From contig CAWATG010000001.1 of the NCBI GenBank assembly GCA_963785035.1, forward strand, positions 1 through 64,000: a stretch of 64,000 nt of DNA, in the 5' to 3' direction. A program made the translations under genes and the position numbers. The notes beneath the pieces are model-generated. The model was not told where the DNA came from. It did not search any database and worked only from the letters and a program-made list of their open reading frames with translations. This stretch comes from CAWATG01 sp963785035. GTDB lineage: Bacteria > Actinomycetota > Acidimicrobiia > IMCC26256 > CAWATG01. Below, piece after piece: positions 44,566-51,952 of the stretch; positions within the stretch are counted from its first letter, which is position 1; the number at the start of each line of letters is the position of its first letter.

Positions 44566-45013
44566 CGTCTACCTCCAGGTGCTTTCGGAGATTCGCCATG
44601 CCACGTTCAAGGTGGTTCTGGACGGTGGTAGGAGCGATGCCGAGGAGCTCACTGACTTCAGAGAGCTTCCACTCGAACCCGTATACCAAGACGACGGCCA
44701 CCCGTTGCCGCTTCGACAAGCGTCTCAGGGCGTTCGGTAGTTCCGGCTCGACGAGGGGGGTTCCATCATGACTAGGCGGAGGGAAGACCGCCCTGCGGAT
44801 CCGCGGGCGTGAGCGACTCTGACCAACGCGGTAGAGATAGCCAATCGGGTTTTCCATGGCTAGTACTTCCGTTCGATGCTGCCATGCATAGGAAAGCGCT
44901 TCGGAAGTCGCTTCGCTGCCCCGCTCGACTCCGTAAGCCGCAACCAAGGCGCGCCGAAGGCGTGGCTCAGCCTCATGGAAGAACTCCTCGAATTCGTGGT
45001 CGATTATGGGCAA
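44558..45013 (-). CDS. ECF-like RNA polymerase sigma factor
   Basis: 151 residues from TTG 45013; the start is uncertain. The sigma-2-like part (HEAEPRLRRALVAAYGVERG, SEATSEALSYAWQHRTEVLA, NPIGYLYRVGQSRSRPR) and sigma-4 (ALRRLSKRQRVAVVLVYGFE, KLSEVSELLGIAPTTVQNHL, ERGMANLRKHLE) are present. Region 2 is weaker than in most ECF sigmas. It precedes and overlaps the propeller protein. Both lie inside the tRNA-Pro-bounded segment, so this regulator pair may be horizontally acquired. Confidence 0.78.
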   Translation of the reverse strand: MPIIDHEFEEFFHEAEPRLRRALVAAYGVERGSEATSEALSYAWQHRTEVLAMENPIGYLYRVGQSRSRPRIRRAVFPPPSHDGTPLVEPELPNALRRLSKRQRVAVVLVYGFEWKLSEVSELLGIAPTTVQNHLERGMANLRKHLEVDDG

Positions 45014-45144
45014 CAGCTCGGACCGTCTCGTTGTGTACCGCCGGACCCTCTCATCTCCTTAGAGCACCCAGCCACCGATTTCAACCACACGCCTTGGGGA
45101 AATCCCTTTCGGGGTTGAGTTGGCGCACTTTGTGGGACACCTGG

Positions 45145-45771
45145 TCATGGGCGCGGCTCAGGGGGTGGGGGCACGAGATGGTTCCTCCAAGGAAGTATCC
45201 CGAGGAGTTCCTGCGTGTGGTGGTCGAGTTGTATCTCCAGTCGGATCGGTATCGGGCCGAGGTCGCGACGTCGTTGGGGGATCAGCGGCGGGTTGCTCGC
45301 GGCGCGGGTAAGAGTCGCCGGGCGCGTGGAGGTACCCGGGCGGCGATCTCGACGTCGTCCGAGCGCGCCGATATCCCAAGCCAAACGCGACAGCTCGTCG
45401 GTCGTGTACCAGAACCCCAACTGGTGAGCGCTCGCTATGGCACGACCGCGCTCGTAGTTTTCGAGCAGCAGCGTGGCTGGAAGCGCGTTCTCCTCAATGC
45501 GCGACTCGAAGGCCTGGGCGAGCAAGTCTTGGGCAAGGGAGGGAGCGCTGGCCGGCGGTGCCTCGAGCCCGGTGAGCGCGCGCACAATCTGCGGGTCCGA
45601 GTACTGGGCGCGCATGTTGTCGGCGACCTGTTGACCTTTGAGCTCACGTCGTTGTTCGTAGAACGCCACGGTTGCGAAGCTGCGAGCAAAGTGCAGACCG
45701 AGCAGGCTCAAGGATTGATTCTCGCGTCCGCGAACTTGCGCGTATCGGGGAAACCAAGAGAAGTTTCTCAC
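45145..45771 (-). CDS. Hypothetical protein, probably truncated
   Basis: 208 residues as read from GTG 45771. The N-terminal 130 residues (HFARSFATVAFYEQRRELKG, YSDPQIVRALTGLEAPPASA, LAQDLLAQAFESRIEENALP, ATLLLENYERGRAIASAHQL, GFWYTTDELSRLAWDIGALG) look like folded helical protein. After about residue 135 the frame is antisense to the IS3-like scrap and becomes Arg/Pro-rich, so the IS insertion has probably cut off the true C-terminus. I recognise no family. The true start may lie further upstream behind another indel. Confidence 0.45.
   Translation of the reverse strand: MRNFSWFPRYAQVRGRENQSLSLLGLHFARSFATVAFYEQRRELKGQQVADNMRAQYSDPQIVRALTGLEAPPASAPSLAQDLLAQAFESRIEENALPATLLLENYERGRAIASAHQLGFWYTTDELSRLAWDIGALGRRRDRRPGTSTRPATLTRAASNPPLIPQRRRDLGPIPIRLEIQLDHHTQELLGILPWRNHLVPPPPEPRP
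45177..45310 (+). mobile_element. IS3-like OrfA N-terminal scrap
   Basis: From ATG 45177: VPPRKYPEEFLRVVVELYLQ, SDRYRAEVATSLGD. This matches the start of IS3-family OrfA (PRKYPEEFR.R.V.LV...R...EVA..LGI), which then loses similarity after about 35 codons. The preceding 45120-45176 stretch (ggcgcactttgtgggacac) resembles an IS end. The rest of the element is missing. Confidence 0.5.
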
Positions 45772-45852
45772 CGGGCATCGTGGACTCGGTATCAGCGCCG
45801 AAATGTCCAGACGGCTCGTCGAATCGAGGAAACTGCCTCACAAGCCGATGTG

Positions 45853-46497
45853 CTAATCGCAGGCTACGCCGTCGTTGTCGCGGTCAAGTTTCGACGAATA
45901 GCCGGGTTCATCTGAGCGTAAAGGAGCCCTGCCGGCCGCGCGAACGGCATCACAGTTCTCGTAGAACGTGGAGGTGCCTGAAGTCGCGAGAGGAGGGTCG
46001 GCCGTCGTGGGAGCCGTCGTAGTTGGCGGCGTGGTCGTCGGCGGAGGAGAAGGAGCGCTGGTGGTGGGCGCGGCTCCCGTCGTCGGGACAGACTCAGGCG
46101 GCGCGTCGCCCTTTTTGTCGTTTCCCGCGCAGGCAAGCGACCCGACGAAGATCAATGGCACGACCGACATTGTGATCGCCCTACGCAACCCCGACTGCAC
46201 GATGCCGCTAACCGCCGCTTCTCGGGGCCATATTGCTGGAGTCGCTTCCTCAGGGGCCGGTCTTGGCACATTCGGAGCGCCAGCTGGCCGAACAGTAGAT
46301 GGTTCGGAGGCACTCGCGCCCAACTTTTGCCAAACGCTGAAAGAGCTGTCGGAAACGGACGACGATTCGTGTCTCGGAGTGTGTGCGATGTTTGTCATGA
46401 CGTCAGCGTCGGGTGTTCTTTCGCGTATGGCGAGCCGGACCTGTGGTCGTTTCCAACGAGTCCCTGGCACCGTGGACCGATGCGCGCTGATTGTCAT
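45853..46497 (-). CDS. Excalibur-domain lipoprotein
   Basis: 214 residues from 46497. Likely functional starts are 46398 (MTNIAHTPRHE) or 46170 (MSVVPLIFVGSLACAGNDKK), the latter giving a lipoprotein signal directly. A Pro/Thr linker follows (PTTGAAPTTSAPSPPPTTTP). The C-terminal excalibur domain is FYENCDAVRAAGRAPLRSDE, PGYSSKLDRDNDGVACD with its DxDxDGxxC calcium-binding motif and Cys pair. Such proteins sit on the cell surface and often accompany nucleases or wall-binding modules. It lies inside the tRNA-Pro-bounded segment, next to the intact tRNA. Confidence 0.75.
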   Translation of the reverse strand: MTISAHRSTVPGTRWKRPQVRLAIRERTPDADVMTNIAHTPRHESSSVSDSSFSVWQKLGASASEPSTVRPAGAPNVPRPAPEEATPAIWPREAAVSGIVQSGLRRAITMSVVPLIFVGSLACAGNDKKGDAPPESVPTTGAAPTTSAPSPPPTTTPPTTTAPTTADPPLATSGTSTFYENCDAVRAAGRAPLRSDEPGYSSKLDRDNDGVACD

Positions 46498-46553
46498 GAA
46501 GATCGCCGCGATGGAACTGGCAGCGAACGCGAGTCAGCGCCCGCGATGGGGCG

Positions 46554-46598
46554 CTGACTCGCAGTTCCTCGGTCGGGATGCCGGGATTCGAACCCGGG
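46554..46598 (-). repeat. Right copy of the 45-bp direct repeat (tRNA-Pro 3' end plus flank)
   Basis: This is the same 45-bp unit as 43232-43276, here forming the T-arm, the acceptor 3' strand and 19 bases of the 3' flank of the intact tRNA-Pro gene. The two copies are in direct orientation and enclose 3.3 kb. Confidence 0.75.
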
Positions 46599-46647
46599 AC
46601 CTCAGCGTCCCGAACGCTGCGCGCTAACCAAGCTGCGCTACATCCCG
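46573..46647 (-). tRNA. tRNA-Pro (anticodon CGG)
   Basis: The minus strand has acceptor CGGGATG/CATCCCG, anticodon arm CAGCG-TTCGGGA-CGCTG (anticodon CGG), T-arm CCGGG-TTCGAAT-CCCGG and discriminator A. CCA is not encoded (CCG follows). Its 5' end overlaps the last ten bases of the receiver-domain gene upstream. Confidence 0.95.
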
Positions 46648-47060
46648 AGGGGTGAGAGTGTATCCGCGCCCTGCTCTGGGCCTTCAGCCTTCGCCGGTTC
46701 CAAGAGGTGTTTCGCTGTTCGCCGCAAGGTGCCTGGATCGATGGGCTTCACCAGGAATCCGTCGGCAGCGGTTCGCCGCGCGAGGAACTGGTCGGCGTCA
46801 CGATCAAGGAGCAGCAGGATCGGAACGTGAGGAAGCCGCCCTGCGGACTCCTCGAGGCGCAGATCGGTAGCAACGGCAAAGCCACCCATGTTGCCGATCT
46901 GCAGGTCGAGCACGACCAGATCGGGTTGTTCGCTGCCGACGATGGCACGGACATCCTGGCCTCGTGAGACCGGAATCACGGTCTGGCCCGGCCCCGTGCA
47001 TGCCATGGAGACTTGGTCGCGAACCCATTGGGCATCTGCCGCGACGAGGATCTTGGTCAT
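46638..47060 (-). CDS. Stand-alone receiver-domain protein
   Basis: 140 residues. It has a CheY-like domain: KILVAADAQWVRDQVSMACT, PDLVVLDLQIGNMGGFAVAT with the acceptor Asp in VLDLQ, HVPILLLLDRD and GFLVKPIDPGTLR (signature Lys-Pro). There is no output domain. It follows the ArsA-like genes on the same strand after 11 bases and so may be cotranscribed. Its 3' end overlaps the tRNA-Pro 5' end by ten bases, so its mRNA could contain the tRNA. Confidence 0.82.
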   Translation of the reverse strand: MTKILVAADAQWVRDQVSMACTGPGQTVIPVSRGQDVRAIVGSEQPDLVVLDLQIGNMGGFAVATDLRLEESAGRLPHVPILLLLDRDADQFLARRTAADGFLVKPIDPGTLRRTAKHLLEPAKAEGPEQGADTLSPLGM

Positions 47061-47071
47061 AGGGAGCGAGG

Positions 47072-48220
47072 CTACTCGCCGACTTGATCCGCGTGGAAAA
47101 GGAGTCCGGCCATAGCGCTGAGACCGCCGAGGTCATGGATGTCATCTCTCAGGAGTGGCACCGAGGCAATGGTCGTAGTCCCTGTCCGTTGTTCCAGAAG
47201 GGCTAGATGCGAGCGTTCGGACCGTGCGACCGCCGCCAGATCTGAAAGGTTTTCGTAGAGCGTTCCGAGGCGTGCTGCTGCTGCGGCCCGTTCGTCGTCG
47301 TGCTTGGCCGAGAGTTCGCGCAACGCCGCGATGTGGTCGGTAATCGCGGCCGCCGTCACGTCTGCGAAGCTTGGGTGCAGGCGATTGACGATCACTGCAT
47401 CGACGCTGAGGTCGCGCTCGCCGAGGCGCTGAGCGAAGTGTTCGGCCTCGTCGAGCGCGTCGCGGCGCGCGGACGTGACAAGGACGAAACCTGTCGACGG
47501 TGCTCCAAGCAGTGCCTCGACGCTTGCAGCTCGCGAGCGGAATCCTGCTTCCATGCCGTCGAACGCGCGAATGAACGCAATGAGATCATCGATTGTCGCG
47601 GTTCCCGCGACGCGCGCAAGCGTTCGAACGATGGTCTGCAAAGCCACATTCGCAAGTCGGAAACCAGCGCGCGTCGGCAGCGTCAGGATTCGAAAGACGC
47701 GGTTGTCGAGCAGTCGCACCATGCGGCTCGGAGCGTCCAGGAAATCAAGCGCGTGTCGCGTTGGCGGCGTGTCGATCACGATCAGCTCGTACGCGCCGCC
47801 ATCGTGCAGCTCGTGGAGTTTCTCCATCGCCATGTATTCCTGCGTGCCTCCGAGCGCCGCGGATACGTTCCGATAGAAGCGGTTGTCAAGTATTCGCGTC
47901 GCTTGGTCGTCGTCTCCTGCATGACGGCGAACGACTTCGTCGAAGGTGGCTTTGGTGTCCAACATGAGCGCGCTGAGTTGACCTGATGACGGTGCGCTTC
48001 GCTCAGGATCCCAAAGCGCCGGATCGATGACGTGCGCCGAATTGGAGAGCGCGTCGATGCCGAGCGCATTCGCGAGACGCTTCGCAGGATCGATCGTGAC
48101 GACGATTGCGCGCCGACCCCGGCGTGCGCCTTCGAGCGCGATCGCTGCGGCGGTCGTCGTCTTACCGACACCGCCCGTTCCGCAGCACACGAGGACTTCA
48201 TGCTGCGTGATGAGATCCAC
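47072..48220 (-). CDS. ArsA/Get3-like ATPase (second of pair)
   Basis: 382 residues. The P-loop is VCCGTGGVGKTTTAAAIALE (deviant Walker A), followed by VTIDPAKRLANALGI, YELIVIDTPPTRHALDFLDA (switch II), VLVTSARRDALDEAEHFAQR and AVIVNRLHPSF. It belongs to the ArsA/Get3/SIMIBI class, without the arsenite-binding Cys set I would expect for arsenite pumps. Paired ArsA-like ATPases next to WhiB are conserved in actinobacteria (Rv3679/Rv3680 of M. tuberculosis). The role may be cargo or metabolite-linked signalling. It overlaps nothing; the upstream partner stops nine bases before it. Confidence 0.88.
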   Translation of the reverse strand: MDLITQHEVLVCCGTGGVGKTTTAAAIALEGARRGRRAIVVTIDPAKRLANALGIDALSNSAHVIDPALWDPERSAPSSGQLSALMLDTKATFDEVVRRHAGDDDQATRILDNRFYRNVSAALGGTQEYMAMEKLHELHDGGAYELIVIDTPPTRHALDFLDAPSRMVRLLDNRVFRILTLPTRAGFRLANVALQTIVRTLARVAGTATIDDLIAFIRAFDGMEAGFRSRAASVEALLGAPSTGFVLVTSARRDALDEAEHFAQRLGERDLSVDAVIVNRLHPSFADVTAAAITDHIAALRELSAKHDDERAAAAARLGTLYENLSDLAAVARSERSHLALLEQRTGTTTIASVPLLRDDIHDLGGLSAMAGLLFHADQVGE

Positions 48221-48229
48221 CAGGTCTTG

Positions 48230-49199
48230 TCACGGACCGACCCGGAAGACGGGTAGTTGTCGAACCCCGACAGCGAATGCATCTGCGAGCACGTCCAACT
48301 CGGGCGGTCCGATGTCGGCGCGGAACAGGTTTGGCAAACGAATCTGCGGCAACGGCAACGATTCGAGGAGTCGAGCGGTTTGCTCGTGCTGGAGCCGTTG
48401 GCGTGCAGTCCGGAACGCCGCGGCATCGGCCAACTGCGCCACCGAACTCGATTCGATGGGAAGGCCCAATAGCTGGGCATCGGTCCGGATTGCGTCGGTC
48501 GACGTGCTGAGGTCGAGTTCTGGATAGCAGCAGTTGACGACGACGGGACCGAGGGACACGCCAACCTGGTCCTCGATTGTGTAGGCAGTCTCGATCAGTT
48601 CGTTGACAGGGGTTTCCTCCGGGATGGTCACCATGAGGACCTGCGTCCGCTTCGGATCGCTCAGCATTTCGATGACGTCGAGCGCCTGCTTGCGAATCGG
48701 GCCCACGCGAACCGCGTCGACGAGCCCTTTGGGCGACATGAGGAATGAGACGGTGTGGCCCGCAGCGGGCGCGTCGACGATGATGAGGTCTGCTGCGCGG
48801 TCGAGGTCGAGTTGTTTGATCTTGCCGAGGACGAGAATCTCCTTCATACCTGGAACTGCTGTGGCAACGACGTCGAGCACACCGGACTTGGCCAGTCGCT
48901 TCGAGACTCGCTGCAGCCCTGCCCCTTCCAGGTACTCGACGAGCGCGGCATCGGGCGTCAAGTGTTCGGGCGCGAATTCCCGGATGTAGCTCGCCTTCGT
49001 GATAGGTGAGTGGAGGTCGACCGAAGCTGGAGGCGAGCCCCGATTTGCCCTCGACCTCTACGATCAGCACGCTCAAACCCGCACGGGTCGCTGTCAGGGC
49101 CAAGGTCGCGGTGACCGTCGTTTTTCCGACGCCGCCTTTACCTGCCACGATGACGACCCGAGAAGTGGAGCAGAAGTCGAAGAGCTCCATCGGACTCAT
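48230..49199 (-). CDS. ArsA/Get3-like ATPase (first of pair), one frameshift
   Basis: About 322 residues from ATG 49199 (AGGAG within a palindrome). The P-loop is VIVAGKGGVGKTTVTATLAL, then LSVLIVEVEGKSGLASSFGR. After a shift near 48985 the sequence reads SYIREFAPEHLTPDAALVEY, LEGAGLQRVSKRLAKSGVLD, LIIVDAPAAGHTVSFLMSPK (switch II) and VVVNCCYPELDL. The sister ATPase follows. Together they probably form a heteromeric pair. The single indel lies between conserved blocks. The start is set by the shared palindromic ribosome site with the divergent nfeD-like gene. Confidence 0.85.
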
Positions 49200-49214
49200 G
49201 TTACGGGAGCTCCT
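49200..49214. promoter_or_regulatory. 15-bp divergent intergenic region with palindromic ribosome site
   Basis: Only gttacgggagctcct separates the divergent start codons of the ArsA-like and NfeD-like genes. The palindrome GGAGCTCC serves as GGAG for the plus-strand ATG (49215) and as AGGAG for the minus-strand ATG (49199). Promoters for each gene must therefore lie inside the other's coding sequence. Confidence 0.6.
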
Positions 49215-50588
49215 ATGTTTCGGCCCGGTTATCGCAAATCGATCCTTATTGCGCTGGTGTTGCTTGGTGCTGCCATGTTGCTCAGCCCGCTCGGCGTCGC
49301 GGAGGCGGCGACCGACACCGGTGCATCGAGGCGGCCCGGGATCGATGTCGTGCAACTTGGGGGGCTTCTCGATCCGCCGAACGCGGAGCTGCTGCGTGAC
49401 AGCATCCGTGCGGTGAATGCCCGCGGTTCGACACTGTTGGTGCTCCAGATCAACTCGATTGGTGGCCTCGATGTCGAGATTGCGTCCCTTGTGCGCTCGA
49501 TCAAGTCTTCGCGTGTTCCGATCGCGGTGTGGGTCGGACCGTCGGGTGGGAAGGCCAAGGGCGCTGGAGCTGCGCTGATGCAAGCAGCAGGGGTGGCGTC
49601 GGTATCGAATGGATCGAGTGTCGGGCCGATTGAACCTGTCCTTCTCGACAAGGTCGGCCGCAGCGTCGAGACCGATACCCTCAATCAGTCTGGCGCCGAC
49701 TATCCAAGCGAGCGACGTGTCGAGCGCGGGGCAACGGCAATCGCGACGACGTCGCTCCAAGCGAAGGAAGCGCTACGCGCTGGTGCGGTTGATCGGGTCG
49801 ATGCGATTATCGGAGAGCTGATTGTCGGCCTCAACGGCAAGTCGATCGCGACCGCACGTGGTGCAGTAAAAGTGTCGACCGCGGTGGTTGACGGTACGGG
49901 AAACGATCGCCGGCTGAAGCCGAACCAAGTTGTGCGATTCCGTCGCTTGGGACTCGATGGCCAGGTCCTGCACACGATGAACAGCCCATCGCTGGCGTAT
50001 CTCCTGTTCGTGATCGGCCTGTGTCTCATCGTCTTCGAGTTCTTTACCGCTTCGATCGGCATTGCCGGCCTCGTCGGAGCGTTGTCGGTCGTCGGCGCTG
50101 CGGTCGGGTTCTCGCACCTCCCACTCAATTTGTGGGCTGCGGCGTTGATCATCGTGGGGATCACCGGGTATGCCATCGACGTCCAGGCGGGTGGCATGGG
50201 TCCCTGGACGTTTCTGGGCGGCGCGGCCTTGTTGGCGGGTTCGATCACGCTCTACGGGGGTTCGGCGCGTCTCGATCCGCGATGGTGGATCATCGCTGTT
50301 GTCTGGAGTGGTGCTTCGGTCTTCATGCTCGGAGGCGTGAACGGCATCATCAGGGCGCGGTTTTCGACACCGACGGTCGGTCGCGAGGGCATGATCGGCC
50401 AGATGGGTCGTGCCGAAGTCGACGTCGATCCGAGCGGCGTCGTACGCATCCGCGATTCGCTGTGGCGTGCGCGGACCAATCGTTGGACGCCGATCGCTGC
50501 TGGTGACGTCGTGCGAGTTGTCGCCGTTGACGGCCTTGAACTCGAAGTAGAACCAGAAGTCGGAGGCGCCAAGGATTACCGGCGGTAG
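49215..50588 (+). CDS. NfeD-type membrane-bound serine protease (ClpP class)
   Basis: 457 residues. The signal is SILIALVLLGAAMLLSPLGV ending AEA. The ClpP-like protease domain has IDVVQLGGLLDPPNAELLRD, LLVLQINSIGGLDVEIASLV (oxyanion Gly), VWVGPSGGKAKGAGAALMQA (nucleophile Ser) and VASVSNGSSVGPIEPV. Four or more membrane helices follow (AYLLFVIGLCLIVFEFFTAS, IGIAGLVGALSVVGAAVGF, LWAAALIIVGITGYAI, WWIIAVVWSGASVFMLGG). The C-terminal NfeD OB-fold domain is GREGMIGQMGRAEVDVDPSG. Relatives cleave stomatin-like proteins; no stomatin gene is next to it here. It sits between the ArsA pair and whiB, which in mycobacteria are adjacent. Confidence 0.88.
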   Translation: MFRPGYRKSILIALVLLGAAMLLSPLGVAEAATDTGASRRPGIDVVQLGGLLDPPNAELLRDSIRAVNARGSTLLVLQINSIGGLDVEIASLVRSIKSSRVPIAVWVGPSGGKAKGAGAALMQAAGVASVSNGSSVGPIEPVLLDKVGRSVETDTLNQSGADYPSERRVERGATAIATTSLQAKEALRAGAVDRVDAIIGELIVGLNGKSIATARGAVKVSTAVVDGTGNDRRLKPNQVVRFRRLGLDGQVLHTMNSPSLAYLLFVIGLCLIVFEFFTASIGIAGLVGALSVVGAAVGFSHLPLNLWAAALIIVGITGYAIDVQAGGMGPWTFLGGAALLAGSITLYGGSARLDPRWWIIAVVWSGASVFMLGGVNGIIRARFSTPTVGREGMIGQMGRAEVDVDPSGVVRIRDSLWRARTNRWTPIAAGDVVRVVAVDGLELEVEPEVGGAKDYRR

Positions 50589-50649
50589 CTCCGCAGTCGC
50601 AGCAGCGGTGTCGGGCAGTTCGCCCCTTGTCCTGCCGTAGGTGGCGGTA

Positions 50650-50655
50650 TAGCCT
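50650..50655 (+). promoter_or_regulatory. Candidate whiB -10 element (TAGCCT)
   Basis: TATAGCCT places a TANNNT hexamer at 50650-50655. It is followed by a 23-base leader with a GGAGGAG ribosome site in front of GTG 50685. This is a pattern match only; no strong -35 was found. Confidence 0.35.
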
Positions 50656-50684
50656 CGCCGCCAAGCCCGACCGGAGGAGCCGCT

Positions 50685-50990
50685 GTGGGCGTCCAAACGA
50701 TGCAGACAAACGCTCTTGGCACGACCGCGAGCGTTACGACACGGCGGTCGGAGTGGCAGCTTCGCGCCAGCTGTAACGGCCCAGAGTCCAAGTTCTTCTT
50801 TCCGCCCCACTACGTCGAGCGGCGCGATGAGCGTGACCGTCGCGAGCGTCGAGCCAAGGAAATCTGCAGTACCTGTGTCGTTCGTCAGGAGTGCCTCGAT
50901 TACGCGCTCGGGATACGGGAGCAGTACGGGATCTGGGGTGGCCTCAGCGAGATGGAGCGCCGTTCCGTCCTCGCGCAAGAGGTTGGTTGA
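50685..50990 (+). CDS. WhiB-family Fe-S transcriptional regulator
   Basis: 101 residues from GTG 50685 (GGAGGAG site). The four cluster cysteines are in LRASCNG and EICSTCVVRQECLDYAL (CxxC-x5-C), then the turn YGIWGGLSEMERR. WhiB proteins bind a [4Fe-4S] cluster and partner the primary sigma factor; they sense O2/NO or redox state. The position next to the ArsA pair and before the MBL hydrolase parallels mycobacterial whiB4. It lacks the usual basic C-terminal AT-hook, so DNA contacts may be limited. Confidence 0.9.
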   Translation: MGVQTMQTNALGTTASVTTRRSEWQLRASCNGPESKFFFPPHYVERRDERDRRERRAKEICSTCVVRQECLDYALGIREQYGIWGGLSEMERRSVLAQEVG

Positions 50991-51127
50991 CCTGCCTCTA
51001 CAATTGCGGGGGTGTTCGCTCCCCGGGTCGCCATCTCATCTTTCGCTGTCCCTGCTGGCCGGATTCGGCGGTTTTTGCGCAATAGCCTTATAGGGGTGCC
51101 GGAGTGGTCCGGGAAGGTGAGGACCTG

Positions 51128-51952
51128 ATGGCCGATCTGACTCCAGGCGTCCCGAGCGCATTGTCGCCCTTGGTTCGTCGGATTGTTGCGCCCAATCCGG
51201 GCCACATGACCGGTCCGGGAACGAACACCTACCTCGTCGGAATCGATGAGGTAGCAGTCATCGATCCTGGCCCCGACTCGGTTGAACATGTGCAGGCGAT
51301 CATCGGTGCCTCGATGGTCGAGCGTGTTCGATGGGTTCTTCTGACCCACACGCATCCTGATCACGCGCCCGCAGCAGCGCGACTCAAGAAGATGACGGGT
51401 GCTGAGATCCTCGCGTTCTCCAAGCGTGAACCGGGTGTGCCCGTTGACAGAGCAATTGGCGATGGGGCGGTCATCGAGGGCACGGAGTTCGGTTTGCTCG
51501 CGTTACACACTCCCGGACATGTGCCAAACCACCTGTGTTTTCAGCTCGAAGAAGAGCGCGTCATGTTCACTGGCGACACGGTGCTCAACGGCATGACTTC
51601 GGTGATCGCGCCGGCATCGGGTGGTGACATGGCGGTGTACCTCCAGTCACTCGAACGAATCAAGAAGATCCGACTGTCCCGGATCTGTCCGGGCCATGGC
51701 GATGTCATCGACGATCCGAAAGCCGCAATCGAGGAATACATCCGCCATCGTGCGATGCGCGAGCGCCAGGTCCTGAAGCTCTTGAAAAGCGGACCGTCGA
51801 AGATTTCCGACGTCGTCGCCGCGCTCTACGTTGATATTCCTGACGATCTACGCGAGATGGCGGCGAAGCAGATACACGCGCATCTTCTGAAGCTGCGAGC
51901 AAACGGCAAGGTCTCCGGTCGCGACGTCAACTCGTTGTGGAAGCTGAGCTGA
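51128..51952 (+). CDS. MBL-fold metallo-hydrolase with winged-helix tail
   Basis: 274 residues from ATG 51128 (GAGGA site). Beta-lactamase-fold zinc motif LLTHTHPDHAPAAARL (HxHxDH), then LHTPGHVPNHLCF, MFTGDTVLNGMTSV (Asp) and ICPGHGDVIDDPKAAIEEYI (His). After about residue 210 a winged-helix/LACTB2-like tail follows (GPSKISDVVAALYVDIPDDL). It is related to LACTB2-type nucleases and glyoxalase-II-like enzymes; the substrate is unknown. Mycobacterial Rv3677c occupies the same neighbourhood. The 3' end overlaps mrp convergently by 26 bases. Confidence 0.87.
   Translation: MADLTPGVPSALSPLVRRIVAPNPGHMTGPGTNTYLVGIDEVAVIDPGPDSVEHVQAIIGASMVERVRWVLLTHTHPDHAPAAARLKKMTGAEILAFSKREPGVPVDRAIGDGAVIEGTEFGLLALHTPGHVPNHLCFQLEEERVMFTGDTVLNGMTSVIAPASGGDMAVYLQSLERIKKIRLSRICPGHGDVIDDPKAAIEEYIRHRAMRERQVLKLLKSGPSKISDVVAALYVDIPDDLREMAAKQIHAHLLKLRANGKVSGRDVNSLWKLS

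Noticed and set aside
44809..45915. Plus-strand ORF of 368 codons
   Set aside because: Apart from the IS3-like scrap at 45177-45310 it is antisense to the sigma gene, the hypothetical gene and the excalibur gene. The rest has no protein-like features.
47072..49199. Arsenite efflux pump (ArsA)
   Set aside because: The ATPases lack an arsB neighbour, and the conserved context with WhiB and an MBL hydrolase matches the Get3-like pair of unknown role in actinobacteria.
48198..49760. Minus-strand ORF of 520 codons across two genes
   Set aside because: Only its middle part (ArsA P-loop region) is real; both ends are shadows of the NfeD gene and of the shifted frame of the ArsA-like ATPase.
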